From Hymenobacter chitinivorans DSM 11115 (GTDB lineage: Bacteria > Bacteroidota > Bacteroidia > Cytophagales > Hymenobacteraceae), in NCBI RefSeq assembly GCF_002797555.1, contig NZ_PGFA01000004.1:310001-374000 (forward strand): a stretch of 64,000 nucleotides of DNA, given 5' to 3'. The notes beneath the pieces were generated by a model that had not been told where the DNA came from, ran no database searches, and worked only from the letters and a program-made list of their open reading frames with translations. Positions 1-8,483 of the stretch are shown here, in pieces. Position numbers and translations under genes: made by a program. The stretch's first letter is position 1. Each line of letters begins with the position of its first letter.

Positions 1-594
1 CTGAATGCGGGTTTCGGTGATGCGCGGCGCGGCGGGCCGGGCAGCCTTTCCGGGCTGAGCCGGGAAATGCAGCGCCACGCTTGGTCCGGCCTTGGGCCCG
101 GCGGGAGCCGGCGGGGCCGGCCAGAACTGCAGGCCCAGCAACGCCAGCAAGGCCACGGCGGCAACTAGCAGTGCGGGCCTGAAAGAGACAGGCAGCACGG
201 GCCGCTTCTGGTGCTGCAGCTGTTCGAGCCGGGTAGCCACGTGCGCCTGCTGCAGCTGCTCCAGCAAGTTGAGCTCGGCCGCGGGGCGCAGCAGCAGGCC
301 GGTGCTGTCTTCGAGCTCGGCAAATTCGCGGTCCAGCCGCTGGGCTACGACTGGGAGAGGCTGGCGCCAAATCAGCCACAGCCGCCAGGCGCAAAAGGCC
401 AGGCCCGCCAAACCAAGTCCGGCCAGCAGGGGCAAGGCCCCCGAAAAGCGTTGGGCCAACCCCAGTAGCAGGGCCAACCCGGCCGCCACGGGCAGCAGCA
501 CCGCGGCCGTGCGTCGCCCCTGCTGGGCCCGCCGAATCTGGTGCAGTGCCAGGCCGCCGGCGGTTAGCGCAGTATGGTTCGTAACGGTACTCAT
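1..594 (-). CDS. DUF4175-like membrane protein, N-terminal part only
   Basis: The gene starts at the ATG at 594 and runs off the left edge, leaving 198 codons. The visible part has a hydrophobic hairpin at about residues 31-72, a charged helical stretch (LDREFAELEDSTGLLLRP), and a third membrane segment near 143-160 followed by a Pro/Ala-rich extracytoplasmic start. This matches the N-terminus of DUF4175 proteins, which end MoxR operons in Bacteroidota. The start codon overlaps the stop of the upstream BatA-like gene (ATGA), so translation is probably coupled. Family membership rests on topology and position, because the conserved C-terminal part is missing from the window. Confidence 0.6.
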   Translation of the reverse strand, partial: MSTVTNHTALTAGGLALHQIRRAQQGRRTAAVLLPVAAGLALLLGLAQRFSGALPLLAGLGLAGLAFCAWRLWLIWRQPLPVVAQRLDREFAELEDSTGLLLRPAAELNLLEQLQQAHVATRLEQLQHQKRPVLPVSFRPALLVAAVALLALLGLQFWPAPPAPAGPKAGPSVALHFPAQPGKAARPAAPRITETRIQ

Positions 595-2141
595 GCGGAC
601 TGGACTTTAGCGGCAAAAGTACGGGTGGCTACCACGCGCTCCAGTCCCCAGAGCACCGCCGCCGCCACGACCAGCCAAATACGCAAATCGGTGTCGGTGG
701 GCGCGCTGCGGCGGTTGCCGAAGCTCGTTGGAGCAACTGTGGCACGGCCGGTAATCTGGCACGGGGCCAACTGCCGCTGGTCGTGCGGGTCGGGAGCGGC
801 CGGCCGGGCGGGCTGCAGCAGGTCCAGCAGCAGGAAGGGCAAATCGGGGCTGTCGGCCAAGCGGCTCCAGGCTGGGTGCAGGCGGGTGTGGAGCCGGTAA
901 GCAGCGCCCGGGCCAGCTACCCGGCGGCTCAGCACCGGCCGGCCGTTGGCGGCTTGCCAGAGAATATCCGTCTTGCTCTGGTCCGCTACGGTGTCCAGGC
1001 GAGTTATGGCATAGCTGGCAGTATAGGGCGCTACGGTAAAGCTGGTGGATTGGGCTACGCCGGCCGGGCGGGCGTCCTGCCACAGCTGTAGGCCCCGGGC
1101 AACGTGCTGCTGCCAGGCGGCGGGCACCGGAGCATCGGCGAGCCAGAAAAGCCAGTGCAGCGGCGCGCCGGCCTGGGGCGGGCGGGTAGAAACCGTCAGC
1201 TCCAGGCGCGGGCCCAGGCCCAAAGCCGCCGCCCGCAGCGCCGCCGCTACGTAGCGGGCATCCAGGGTGTGGTCGGCATCGTGGTAGAGCCATACGCGCA
1301 GCGGCTCAGTCAGAATCGGCACCCGCGACGAGTCGGGCCCTTCGACTTGAATAAAGCTGCGCCCGGCCACCGAGGAGTAGCGCAGCGGCGGCAAGCCCGG
1401 CACGCGGGGCAGCTCGGTGGCTGACTGGGTCGGCCGGGCCACCGTTACGGCCCGGGTCAGCACGGCGTCTTCCGTGCTTCGGCTGATAAGCAGGCGCAGA
1501 CTATCGGGCGCCGCGAGGTGGGCGCCGCGCAGCCAGGTAGTTTCGGGCGTTGGCAGGGGCACGGTTTGCCAACGCACGGCGGCGGGCAGCGCCGGGCGGC
1601 GGCCCTGGAAATGGCGCAAAGTGGCGGAAGTGTACACGTACAGTGGCTGGCCGGGAAATGAATCAGCGGCCTGCTGCACGCGGGGCCAGAACGAGTAGCT
1701 GGCCGCCGCGGCCGCGGCGGCTGGTTGCGTAGCCAGTCGTTGCCACACCGTATCCGACACCCGGGCAAAGCGCGGCCCGAGCTGCCGCAGCACGAAGCCC
1801 CGGCGGCGCAAAGAGTCAATCGTGGGGCGCACGGCCGCTACCGACGCCGAGGTCAGCAGGTCGGGGCTAATAAACACTTGGCCACGGCGGGGTGGGGGTG
1901 GCTGCCGCCATATGGGGTTAGCCAAGGCCAAAGCCAGCACTGCTACCACCAGAATGCGCAGCAGCAGCAAGGCTATTTGCTCCAGCCGGAGGTTGCGCAG
2001 GCGGCGGTTGGCGGCATCGAGCCAGCGGATGCTGCCCACCTGCACCGTGCGGCCCGGCCGACGGTTCCAGAGGTGGATGGCCACGGGAAGAGCTACGCCC
2101 AGCAACGCCAGCAAACCGGAGGGAGCAAGAAACGTGAGCAA
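591..2141 (-). CDS. BatA-type membrane protein (aerotolerance regulator N-terminal domain)
   Basis: This is a 516-residue protein. Its N-terminus is a double-membrane-segment BatA domain: a hydrophobic start (FLAPSGLLALLGVALPVAIHLW), the basic RRPGR turn, a 'VGSIRWL' stretch, then a second membrane helix around residues 58-80. A long extracytoplasmic region follows and a final membrane helix lies close to the C-terminus (IWLVVAAAVLWGLE). The start is probably TTG at 2141, since no ATG precedes the conserved N-terminus. The family partners MoxR ATPases and DUF58 proteins in envelope-associated complexes whose substrate is unknown. It is the fourth gene of this five-gene minus-strand operon and overlaps the DUF4175 gene by 4 bp. 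Confidence 0.8.
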   Translation of the reverse strand: MLTFLAPSGLLALLGVALPVAIHLWNRRPGRTVQVGSIRWLDAANRRLRNLRLEQIALLLLRILVVAVLALALANPIWRQPPPPRRGQVFISPDLLTSASVAAVRPTIDSLRRRGFVLRQLGPRFARVSDTVWQRLATQPAAAAAAASYSFWPRVQQAADSFPGQPLYVYTSATLRHFQGRRPALPAAVRWQTVPLPTPETTWLRGAHLAAPDSLRLLISRSTEDAVLTRAVTVARPTQSATELPRVPGLPPLRYSSVAGRSFIQVEGPDSSRVPILTEPLRVWLYHDADHTLDARYVAAALRAAALGLGPRLELTVSTRPPQAGAPLHWLFWLADAPVPAAWQQHVARGLQLWQDARPAGVAQSTSFTVAPYTASYAITRLDTVADQSKTDILWQAANGRPVLSRRVAGPGAAYRLHTRLHPAWSRLADSPDLPFLLLDLLQPARPAAPDPHDQRQLAPCQITGRATVAPTSFGNRRSAPTDTDLRIWLVVAAAVLWGLERVVATRTFAAKVQSA

Positions 2142-2210
2142 CGCGGCGAAAGGTTAAAAATCGAAAGAAAGAATACGGCCCGGAACCGGCCGGCGGCGCA
2201 AAGACACCGG

Positions 2211-3092
2211 CTAGTGGCCGGAAGTGGCTTGGCGGCGGCGCAAAAATTCCCGCAGGGCCCCATCCAGCGGCTCGGCGGTGCTGAGCTGGAAGTAGTCGAA
2301 GCCCTGGCGGCGGGCCGTGTGGGCGGTGCTGCGCAGCCACTGCTGCAATTGCTCCTGGTAGGGGCGGCGCTGGTCTTCGGCGTTGAGCTGCAGGGTCTGG
2401 CCGGTTTCCAGGTCTTCGAACGTGACGGCGCCCCGGTAGCTGAAGGCCAGCTCGTTGCCGGCCATCAAATGCAGCAGCAGCACCTCCCCGGCTACGGTGC
2501 GCAAGCGGGTCAGCAAGGCGTTTATTTCGCTTTGCTCCTCGTACAAATCACTCACGCACACGGTCAGGGCGCGCTGGCGGCGGGCCAGGAGCGGGGCCAG
2601 CTGGGTGGCCTCGGGAAAGCGGCCAGCGCCAGTCGTATTTTGCAGGGCCTGGTAGAGGCGGGGCAATTGACGGGCGTCGGCGCGGGCGGGCAGGTGCACC
2701 AGGCCCGCGGGGTGCAGAATGCTCAGCGACACGGCATCCCCCTGGTTTTGGGCAAGGTAAGCCAACGCCGCCAGCAGCAGCCGGCCGTAGTCGAGCTTGG
2801 TCAGGCCGTTGTCGTCGCGGTGGTTCATCGAGGCGCTGGCGTCGAGCAGCAGATGCACCGTGAGGCTGGTATCCACTTCCGACTCGCGGATATAGTACCG
2901 GTCGGAGCGGGCGGCCAGGCGCCAGTCGAGGCGGCGCAGGTCGTCGCCGGGCTGGTAGGGCCGGTACTGGCTGAACTCCATGCCCGCCCCGCGGCGCCGG
3001 CTCAGGTGCTGGCCCGCCAAAAAGCCCTCGGCCGCCTGTTTGGCCGCCAGTGGCAGGTTGTGGAGCGCATGAAGAAGTTCGGGAGTCAGCAT
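2211..3092 (-). CDS. DUF58 protein with von Willebrand A-like fold
   Basis: This is a 293-residue protein. The DUF58 signature YQPGDDLRRLDWRLAARSD lies at residues 46-64, followed by a vWA-type metal site, DASAS, at 84-88. I chose the ATG at 3092 because the reading frame further upstream translates only the junction repeat at 3093-3193, giving Thr/Asn/Gln-rich sequence with no family match. DUF58 proteins sit next to MoxR ATPases and are thought to act with them in folding or metal insertion of target proteins. It lies between the MoxR gene and the BatA-like gene, all on the minus strand. The family call is secure; the substrate is unknown. Confidence 0.85.
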   Translation of the reverse strand: MLTPELLHALHNLPLAAKQAAEGFLAGQHLSRRRGAGMEFSQYRPYQPGDDLRRLDWRLAARSDRYYIRESEVDTSLTVHLLLDASASMNHRDDNGLTKLDYGRLLLAALAYLAQNQGDAVSLSILHPAGLVHLPARADARQLPRLYQALQNTTGAGRFPEATQLAPLLARRQRALTVCVSDLYEEQSEINALLTRLRTVAGEVLLLHLMAGNELAFSYRGAVTFEDLETGQTLQLNAEDQRRPYQEQLQQWLRSTAHTARRQGFDYFQLSTAEPLDGALREFLRRRQATSGH

Positions 3093-3193
3093 TCTTTGGT
3101 TAGTTGTCAGTTGTTGGTTGTTAGTTGTCAGGTGTCGGTTGTTAGGTGTTCGTGATAAGAACGACCTAACAACCGACACCTAACAACTAGCAA
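3093..3193. repeat. Period-7 inverted junction repeat
   Basis: The spacer between the MoxR and DUF58 genes is built from a 7-nt word (GTTAGTT, GTCAGTT, GTTGGTT and so on, about eight units). It contains a perfect 17-bp inverted repeat, GGTGTCGGTTGTTAGGT at 3131-3147 with its complement at 3164-3180. It begins directly after the MoxR stop codon. In the transcript it would form a strong hairpin within the operon. Confidence 0.8.
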
Positions 3194-4171
3194 CTACACC
3201 ACCACGTCCCGCAGCAATGCCGCCACGGCGTCGTCGGGGGTGAGGTTTTCGGCTTCGGCGTTGAAGTTGAGCAGCACCCGGTGGCGCAATACCGGCGGAG
3301 CCAGAGTGTGAATGTCGTCCAGGGTAGCGGCGAAGCGGCCTTGCAGCAGGGCCCGGGCTTTGGCGCACAAAATAAGGGCTTGTCCGGCCCGGGGACCCGC
3401 GCCCCAACGGCCGTATTCCTGAATAAACTTCACCGGCGACGTCGCCGGCCGGGTGGCGCGCACCAGGCGGTTGACGAAACCCAGCAGCTCGGGACTCAGG
3501 CTCACCTGGCGCACGAGCTGCTGCAATTGGCGGATATCCTCGCCGCCCAGCACGGGCTTCACCTCGGCCCGGGCCGCGCCGGTGGTGCCGCTAAGCACGG
3601 CCAGCTCTTCCTGCTCGGTGGGGTAGCCAATGCGGATGTAAAGCAGAAACCGGTCGAGCTGGGCCTCGGGCAGGGGGTAGGTGCCGCTTTGCTCAATCGG
3701 GTTTTGGGTGGCCAGCAGAAAGAAGGGCTTGGGCAGGGCGTGCTCCTGACCGGCGTAGGTCACGTGGCCTTCCTGCATGGCTTCGAGCAGGGCGGCCTGG
3801 GTTTTGGGCGGCGTCCGGTTGATTTCGTCGGCCAAGACCAGGCTGGCGAAGATGGGGCCCTGGTTGAACTTAAAGGAGCGGTGGCCGGTGCCGTGGTCTT
3901 CCTCCAGCACCTCGGTGCCCAGAATATCGGTCGGCATCAGGTCGGGGGTGAACTGGATGCGGCGGAAGGGCAGGTCGGTGGCCGAGGCCAGGGTGCGCAC
4001 GAGCAGGGTTTTGGCCAGGCCCGGCACGCCTTCAAGCAGGGCGTGGCCGCCGGCCAGCAGTGCCACCAGCACCTCGTCCAGCACCTGCTGCTGGCCCACG
4101 ATGATTTTACCGATTTCCTCCCGCAGCGGCGGCAGCTTGGCCAGCAGGTGGCGTACGTCTTGTTCAGTCAT
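3194..4171 (-). CDS. MoxR-family AAA+ ATPase
   Basis: This is a 325-residue AAA_3 ATPase. Walker A is GVPGLAKT (residues 48-55) and Walker B is LADEINR (113-119). The typical MoxR stretch TPDLMPTDILG lies between them and the sensor region contains LLATQNPIEQSGTYPLPEAQ. A C-terminal AAA lid follows. The start is the ATG at 4171. MoxR proteins are cytoplasmic chaperone-like ATPases that work with vWA and DUF58 partners encoded next to them, as here. The length is normal for the family and nothing appears broken. Confidence 0.92.
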   Translation of the reverse strand: MTEQDVRHLLAKLPPLREEIGKIIVGQQQVLDEVLVALLAGGHALLEGVPGLAKTLLVRTLASATDLPFRRIQFTPDLMPTDILGTEVLEEDHGTGHRSFKFNQGPIFASLVLADEINRTPPKTQAALLEAMQEGHVTYAGQEHALPKPFFLLATQNPIEQSGTYPLPEAQLDRFLLYIRIGYPTEQEELAVLSGTTGAARAEVKPVLGGEDIRQLQQLVRQVSLSPELLGFVNRLVRATRPATSPVKFIQEYGRWGAGPRAGQALILCAKARALLQGRFAATLDDIHTLAPPVLRHRVLLNFNAEAENLTPDDAVAALLRDVVV

Positions 4172-4230
4172 GCAAATAGTATTTCTCGCAGCGGTAGGCG
4201 CAAAGTTGTGCTTGGAAGGAGTAGGGAATT

Positions 4231-4854
4231 TTAGGCCGTCAGGGCGTAGAGCAGGATATTGACGCCGAACTTAGTATTGTCTTCGGCCAGGAAGCGTTTG
4301 TTGCGGAAGTCGTAGTCCCACTCGCAGCCGTAGTCCTTGTTGGAGTAGAGCACCCGCAGCTTGCCGTCAATTTCGATGCCCTTGAGGTAATCGTGCACCA
4401 GGTCGTCGCCCCAGCCATTGAGCTCGAAGGAAGTGGGCGGCGGGCCGTCCGGAAACTTGAAGAACTGCGAGTAGATGGGGTGGTTTTTGGCAATCTTCTT
4501 CAGGGCCCCGGCCCCGAAGCACTGCCGCATCTGCTCCTCGAAGGAGCGCGCAAAGAGCCCGTCAATATCGTGGTTGCAGTCGTCGACGAACACGAAGCCG
4601 CCATTGCGCACGTACTGCACGAAGTTCTTTTTTTCCTGGGCCGAAAACTGCACTAGCCGGTGCCCCGAGAGGTAGCAGAACGGGTAGTTGAACAGCTCCG
4701 GGCTGTCCAGGGCCACGGCCTTTTCTTTCTGGTTGACGGGCACCGTGGTGTACTGAATCAGGGAGTGCAGTAGGTTGGCGGGCATTCTTTCGTCCACCCC
4801 ATCCCAGTCGCCGGAGCGGTACTGAAGGCGCACGAAGGTAAACGGAACGGGCAT
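4231..4854 (-). CDS. DUF4159 domain protein
   Basis: This is a 207-residue protein matching DUF4159. It opens with FTFVRLQYRSGDWD, and has a Rossmann-like core with NGGFVFVDDCNHD (about 87-99) and a conserved Cys-Phe-Gly motif (QCFGAG). It has no signal peptide, whereas many family members are longer and exported. It is the first gene of the five-gene minus-strand MoxR operon, with about 60 bp to the MoxR gene. The function is unknown; DUF4159 proteins commonly accompany MoxR/BatA clusters. The promoter should lie within the 455-bp gap upstream that carries the 42-bp array. Confidence 0.8.
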   Translation of the reverse strand: MPVPFTFVRLQYRSGDWDGVDERMPANLLHSLIQYTTVPVNQKEKAVALDSPELFNYPFCYLSGHRLVQFSAQEKKNFVQYVRNGGFVFVDDCNHDIDGLFARSFEEQMRQCFGAGALKKIAKNHPIYSQFFKFPDGPPPTSFELNGWGDDLVHDYLKGIEIDGKLRVLYSNKDYGCEWDYDFRNKRFLAEDNTKFGVNILLYALTA

Positions 4855-4940
4855 GCAGGGATGAAAAAAGCGAAGCGGCGAAAGAACAACGGGCTAAGGA
4901 CACTTTGACGAGCCTAAGGTGGCTTGGCCCCCCGAAAATA

Positions 4941-5150
4941 CGTGACGGCCTGCTGGCGGAACCAGCCACCACCTGCTGGCGGAATTACCTCCTCCGCAAG
5001 TACGGTTAGCCAACTTCCCGCTGCAACTGCGCTTACACCAATACGGCCAGTCAACTTTCCATAGGAAGTTGCTTCTACCGCAATGCGTAGGAGCAGGTTC
5101 CTATCGGAAGTTGTCTTTACGCAAGTACGTGGCAGCAACTTCCACTGGCT
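4941..5150. repeat. 42-bp degenerate tandem array (two 21-bp halves)
   Basis: The 455-bp gap between two divergent genes (4855-5309) holds five degenerate 42-bp units in exact register, each made of two 21-bp halves. The best units are 5067-5108 and 5109-5150. One half resembles AGTTGCTTCTACCGCAATGCG and the other carries GCAACTTCC. GGAAGTTGC at a half junction is the complement of GCAACTTCC in the next half, so units can form hairpins. The frame on the minus strand is open through the array, but the product (repeating TSxxKLL-type heptads) matches no family I know. I see no other feature in this gap. Confidence 0.65.
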
Positions 5151-5309
5151 AGTGCCCCGCGGCGGCCTGTCCTGCCGGGGAGTGAGGTACCCGCCCCGAA
5201 AAACGGGCTCGGCCACAGCCTTCCGGAAAAAATGAGCGTACGAATAGGGGTAAAGCCGCCGTTAGGGCTCTTACGACTATATCCACTCTCTTTTTCACTC
5301 CTACTTGCT

Positions 5310-5939
5310 ATGAAACGACTTGCGGCTGTATTTCTCTTTAGTGTCTTTTTTGCGGCTTCGGCCCACGCTCAGCTCGGCGTAAAAGCGGGCCTCAACGCGG
5401 CCGTGCTCCAGGGCACCGTGGGCACCGACGCCACCTACCAAACGTCCTACCACGCCGGTATTTTCTACGAAATGAAGGTCATTGACCCGATTCTCTCCAT
5501 TCAGCCCGAACTGCTTTACTCCCTGCAGGGCACCGAGCGGAAGTCGGACCTGGTTAACTACCGCTCCAAGCTGCACTACCTCAACCTGCCGGTGCTGGCC
5601 AAAGTAACCCTGGGCCCGGTGTACGCCGAAGCCGGGCCGCAGGTGGGCTTTCTGCTCAAGGCCCGGGAAGACGGCGTGATGGTCGTCAGCCAGGAAGGCA
5701 ACGGGGAGGTGCAGATTGCCAGCAACGACCGGAGCTCCTGGAACGACTACAAGAAGCTCGACCTGGGCTTTGCCGTGGGGGCGGGCGTCAAGCTGCCCCT
5801 GGGCTTTGCCCTGGGCGCCCGTTTCAACGCCGGCATGAACGATATCAACAAGGTTAAGTCGGTGCAGGGCGTGAATGATCCGCAGCTCAAAAACCGCGTG
5901 TTTCAGGTGTACGCCAGCTTCCAGCTCCCCGGCGACTAG
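5310..5939 (+). CDS. Small outer-membrane beta-barrel protein (PorT-like)
   Basis: This is a 209-residue protein. The signal peptide is at residues 1-21 (cleavage after AHA). The mature part consists of alternating strands typical of the OMP_b-brl_2 / porin-family barrels of Bacteroidota: LGVKAGLN, PILSIQPELLYS, HYLNLPVLAKVTLGPVYAEAG, and a last strand FQVYASFQL. I chose the ATG at 5310 because it gives a clean signal peptide; the frame extends upstream without one. It probably sits in the outer membrane as an eight-stranded barrel of unknown ligand. The next gene is a paralogue 66 bp downstream. Confidence 0.8.
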   Translation: MKRLAAVFLFSVFFAASAHAQLGVKAGLNAAVLQGTVGTDATYQTSYHAGIFYEMKVIDPILSIQPELLYSLQGTERKSDLVNYRSKLHYLNLPVLAKVTLGPVYAEAGPQVGFLLKAREDGVMVVSQEGNGEVQIASNDRSSWNDYKKLDLGFAVGAGVKLPLGFALGARFNAGMNDINKVKSVQGVNDPQLKNRVFQVYASFQLPGD

Positions 5940-6005
5940 CCCCGGCGCCCGGGTTGGATTTCTGCGGGGAATAGCCGTGCTTTGTCGCGTTTATTCTTCC
6001 GCTAT

Positions 6006-6572
6006 ATGACCCCAAACGTACTCTTTTACAGTGCTTGCGCCCTGGCCCTGGTGGCGCTGCCCGCCGCGGCCCAGTCGGGCGAAGGCACCAAGCTGGGCCT
6101 CAAGGCTGGCGCCTCGGTGGCCACCCTCGACGGCGTGATTAACGCCAATTCCAAGTTCCGCACCGACTTCGTGGCCGGCCCCATGCTGCGGCTGGCGCCT
6201 ACCAAGCAGCACTTCACCGTGCAGCTCGAAGCCCTCATCAGCGGGCAGGGCGCCGACCTGGAGCTGCGCAACGGCGCCACGGAAACCCGCAAAATCTATT
6301 ACCTGAACGTGCCCGTGCTGCTGCGCCAGTACATCGGCGGCGCGTTCTACGTAAACGTAGGCCCGCAGCTGGGCGTGTTGCTGGGCTCCGGCACGGGTAC
6401 CTACAAATCGGTGGAGGGCGGCGTAGTAGGCGGCATTGGCGTCGAAACGGCCGGGGGCTTCGTCGTCGACCTACGCCTCAATTACGGCCTGAGCGACATC
6501 AACGACGATGCCGCCGAGCGGGCTTTCCGCAAGCAGCTCGGCCTCGGCGGCCTGCACAACCGCGTCATTTAG
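6006..6572 (+). CDS. Outer-membrane beta-barrel protein, ended early by an amber codon
   Basis: This paralogue of the preceding gene has a signal peptide (LALVALPAAAQ) and the strands LGLKAGASVATLDG, FTVQLEALISG, YYLNVPVLLRQYIGGAFYVNVG and VVDLRLNYG. As read it has 188 residues and ends at HNRVI with TAG at 6570-6572. The same frame continues after the TAG for ten codons reading GSVGYLFGKK and stops at TAA (6603-6605). The neighbour reads NRVFQVYASFQL at the same place, so the TAG stands where a Gln codon (CAG) is expected. The missing piece is the last beta strand with the aromatic C-terminal signal used for barrel assembly. It may be a recent nonsense mutation or a sequencing error. Confidence 0.75.
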   Translation: MTPNVLFYSACALALVALPAAAQSGEGTKLGLKAGASVATLDGVINANSKFRTDFVAGPMLRLAPTKQHFTVQLEALISGQGADLELRNGATETRKIYYLNVPVLLRQYIGGAFYVNVGPQLGVLLGSGTGTYKSVEGGVVGGIGVETAGGFVVDLRLNYGLSDINDDAAERAFRKQLGLGGLHNRVI

Positions 6573-6618
6573 GGCTCGGTGGGCTACTTGTTCGGCAAGA
6601 AATAAGCAACTGGCTAAA

Positions 6619-6666
6619 CCCCAAAAAAGCCCCGTATTCCGGCCGGAATACGGGGCTTTTTTGGGG
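6619..6666. terminator. Bidirectional rho-independent terminator
   Basis: A perfect 48-bp palindrome (CCCCAAAAAAGCCCCGTATT and its complement) with A and T runs on both sides lies between the convergent barrel gene and pmbA gene, and serves both. Confidence 0.9.
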
Positions 6667-6682
6667 CTTTCTCGAAACGTAT

Positions 6683-8017
6683 TTACACCGCGTCGGAGAG
6701 GCTGGTGAAGGTAAAGTCCCGGATTTTCAGCGGGGGCACCATGTTGCCGCCCACGCGCTGGGGCTTGCCAATGGCCTCCAGGTTGTTGAGCATGATGATG
6801 GGGCTTTCGTTGAAGCGGAAGTTCTTCACCGGGTGCTTGATCTTGCCGTTCTCGATGTAGAACGTTCCGTCCCGGGTCAGGCCGGTGTAGAGCAGCGTCT
6901 GCGGATCCACGGGGCGGATGTACCACAGGCGGGTCACCAGAATACCTTTCTGGGTGCCCTTAATCATGTCCTGCACGCTCTGGGTGCCGCCTTCCATAAT
7001 CCAGCCGCCGGGCGGCGGAATGTCGGGAATACCGGCTTTCTGGGCCCAGAAGCGCGAGGTGTACAGGTTCTTGACCACGCCTTTCTCAATCCAGGTCACC
7101 TTTTTCTGCGGGCGGCCGTCGCCGGAGAATACCAGGTCGGGAATGTCGAGGCTGGTGGGGTCGGAGTAGATGGTAACCCGCTCGTCGAACAGCTTTTCAC
7201 CTTTCTTGTTGCCGCCGCCTTTCTTGCTCAGGAAGCTGCGGCCTTCGTCGGCCGAGCGGGCGTCCATGGCGCCCATCAGGGCCTGTAGCAGCGAAGCGTC
7301 GGTGTTGGCCACCAGGGCCGCCGGCTCCAGAATGACGGTGTACTTGCCGGGCTCAATGGCTTTGGCATTCACCGAGCCGGAAGCTTTATCGGCCGCAATC
7401 TGGGTTAGGCGGCCGGCGTCAAACTTGCTGATGTCGTTGTAGTCGGCCGTGGCGTAGCCCGAGCCGGTACCGTCGGGGGTGCGCACCGTCACGGAGTATT
7501 CCAGGTTGGTGGCCGCCTGGTAGGCTTCGAGGCCCTTGCTGTTGCGCTTGGCCACGAAGCTGGCGTTGTCGGTCAGGAAGCCGGCCGAGGAGAGCTTGCG
7601 CTTTTCGCAGAGCTGCAGGCTGGCCGCCGTTTGCTGGGCGCGGTAGTCGGGCGTAATGTTGGCCGTGTTCTGGGCAAAGGCCTTGGAGCCGTCGAGGTAC
7701 TGCTGGGCCCCGAGCATGGGCATGTATTCGGGGCTTTCGGGGGCGAGCTTCGCAATTTCCTCGGCCCGCTGCACGCAACGGCGCAGGGTGGCGTCGTCAA
7801 ACTCGTTGCAAGTGGCTATGCCGCTGCGTTTGCCAAACCGGGATTCTACAATCAGCTGCACGTTTTCGACGGCGCCGGCGGTGCTGATGGCGTTGCGGGC
7901 CGAGCGGACGTTGCCGCCCACCTGCCCCGTTAGCGTGGCCTCGCACTCATTGGCCGTGCTAAAACCCAGCACCTTTTTCAGGATGGTCTGGGCTTCGTCT
8001 TTGGATAGTATTGCCAT
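6683..8017 (-). CDS. pmbA: PmbA/TldE-family metallopeptidase subunit
   Basis: This is a 444-residue TldD/PmbA-family protein. Like other TldE-type subunits it lacks an HExxxH zinc motif; where TldD has it, this protein reads ILEPAALVANTDASLLQAL. It has the typical C-terminal domain with a GGTQSVQDMIKGTQKGILVT turn and a final short strand. I chose the ATG at 8017 because upstream codons translate only junction repeat. TldD and TldE normally form a dimeric protease that trims small modified peptides or unfolded proteins. The tldD gene lies just upstream on the same strand, separated by a four-helix-bundle gene. No signal peptide is seen here, although the TldD partner has one. Confidence 0.88.
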   Translation of the reverse strand: MAILSKDEAQTILKKVLGFSTANECEATLTGQVGGNVRSARNAISTAGAVENVQLIVESRFGKRSGIATCNEFDDATLRRCVQRAEEIAKLAPESPEYMPMLGAQQYLDGSKAFAQNTANITPDYRAQQTAASLQLCEKRKLSSAGFLTDNASFVAKRNSKGLEAYQAATNLEYSVTVRTPDGTGSGYATADYNDISKFDAGRLTQIAADKASGSVNAKAIEPGKYTVILEPAALVANTDASLLQALMGAMDARSADEGRSFLSKKGGGNKKGEKLFDERVTIYSDPTSLDIPDLVFSGDGRPQKKVTWIEKGVVKNLYTSRFWAQKAGIPDIPPPGGWIMEGGTQSVQDMIKGTQKGILVTRLWYIRPVDPQTLLYTGLTRDGTFYIENGKIKHPVKNFRFNESPIIMLNNLEAIGKPQRVGGNMVPPLKIRDFTFTSLSDAV

Positions 8018-8022
8018 GTTGG

Positions 8023-8070
8023 TTAATGTGCTGATGTGGGAAGGTGCTGATGTGCTAATGGATAATGTGC
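8023..8070. repeat. Period-8 junction arm (AATGTGCT word), left of S23-type gene
   Basis: Six 8-nt units fill the gap between the S23-type gene and pmbA (TTAATGTG, CTGATGTG, GGAAGGTG, CTGATGTG, CTAATGGA, TAATGTGC). The same words occur in reverse orientation at 8484-8517 on the other side of the S23-type gene. Confidence 0.8.
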
Positions 8071-8073
8071 TTT

Positions 8074-8454
8074 TCAACTTGGAGTGATGCCGTTGGCCTT
8101 GCTGCTGCTGATAATTCGGGACAGAAGCCGTTGGATATCAAGGAGAGTGGCAAACAATTCCGCTGGTGGCTCCGGATAGGAAGGTGTGTGCTTGCAGAGC
8201 AGGAGCCAATATTCCGTTTCGGCGGCTTCCTTGGCGGCTACTTTGCACTTGTGGACGAAGTCGGCCCGGCTTTCGGCGTGCTGGGCTTCGCGCACATTGG
8301 CCCCAATAGAAGTACCGCTGCGTAACAGTTGCTGCGCAATGACGAAGCGCCGCACCTGCTCTAGTTCCTGAACATAAGCTAATGTCTGCAGAGCGAAGTC
8401 GAAGGAAATGCGGACGATGGGATTATCGGCCGGCATCGAATCAGACGACTTCAT
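8074..8454 (-). CDS. Four-helix-bundle protein (S23 / IVS family)
   Basis: This 126-residue protein is all alpha. The family pattern is clear: an opening helix (ISFDFALQTLAYVQELEQ), then QQLLRSGTSIGANVREAQHAESRADFVHK, where the Gly-Ala-Asn-Val turn and the following acidic helix are diagnostic. A helix with AAKEAAETEYWLLL follows. The family includes proteins encoded by 23S rRNA intervening sequences and is related to Avd of diversity-generating retroelements; the function of free-standing copies is unknown. The gene lies between tldD and pmbA on the same strand and is bracketed by inverted arms of the AATGTGCT word, as if inserted into an older gene pair. Confidence 0.85.
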   Translation of the reverse strand: MKSSDSMPADNPIVRISFDFALQTLAYVQELEQVRRFVIAQQLLRSGTSIGANVREAQHAESRADFVHKCKVAAKEAAETEYWLLLCKHTPSYPEPPAELFATLLDIQRLLSRIISSSKANGITPS

Positions 8455-8483
8455 TACTTCGGAACCAAGCCAGTCGAAAAAAA

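Noticed and set aside
4914..5216. A 100-codon minus-strand frame over the array upstream of the DUF4159 gene
   Set aside because: The heptad-like pattern comes from the 21-bp period of the DNA; there is no supporting start or homology.
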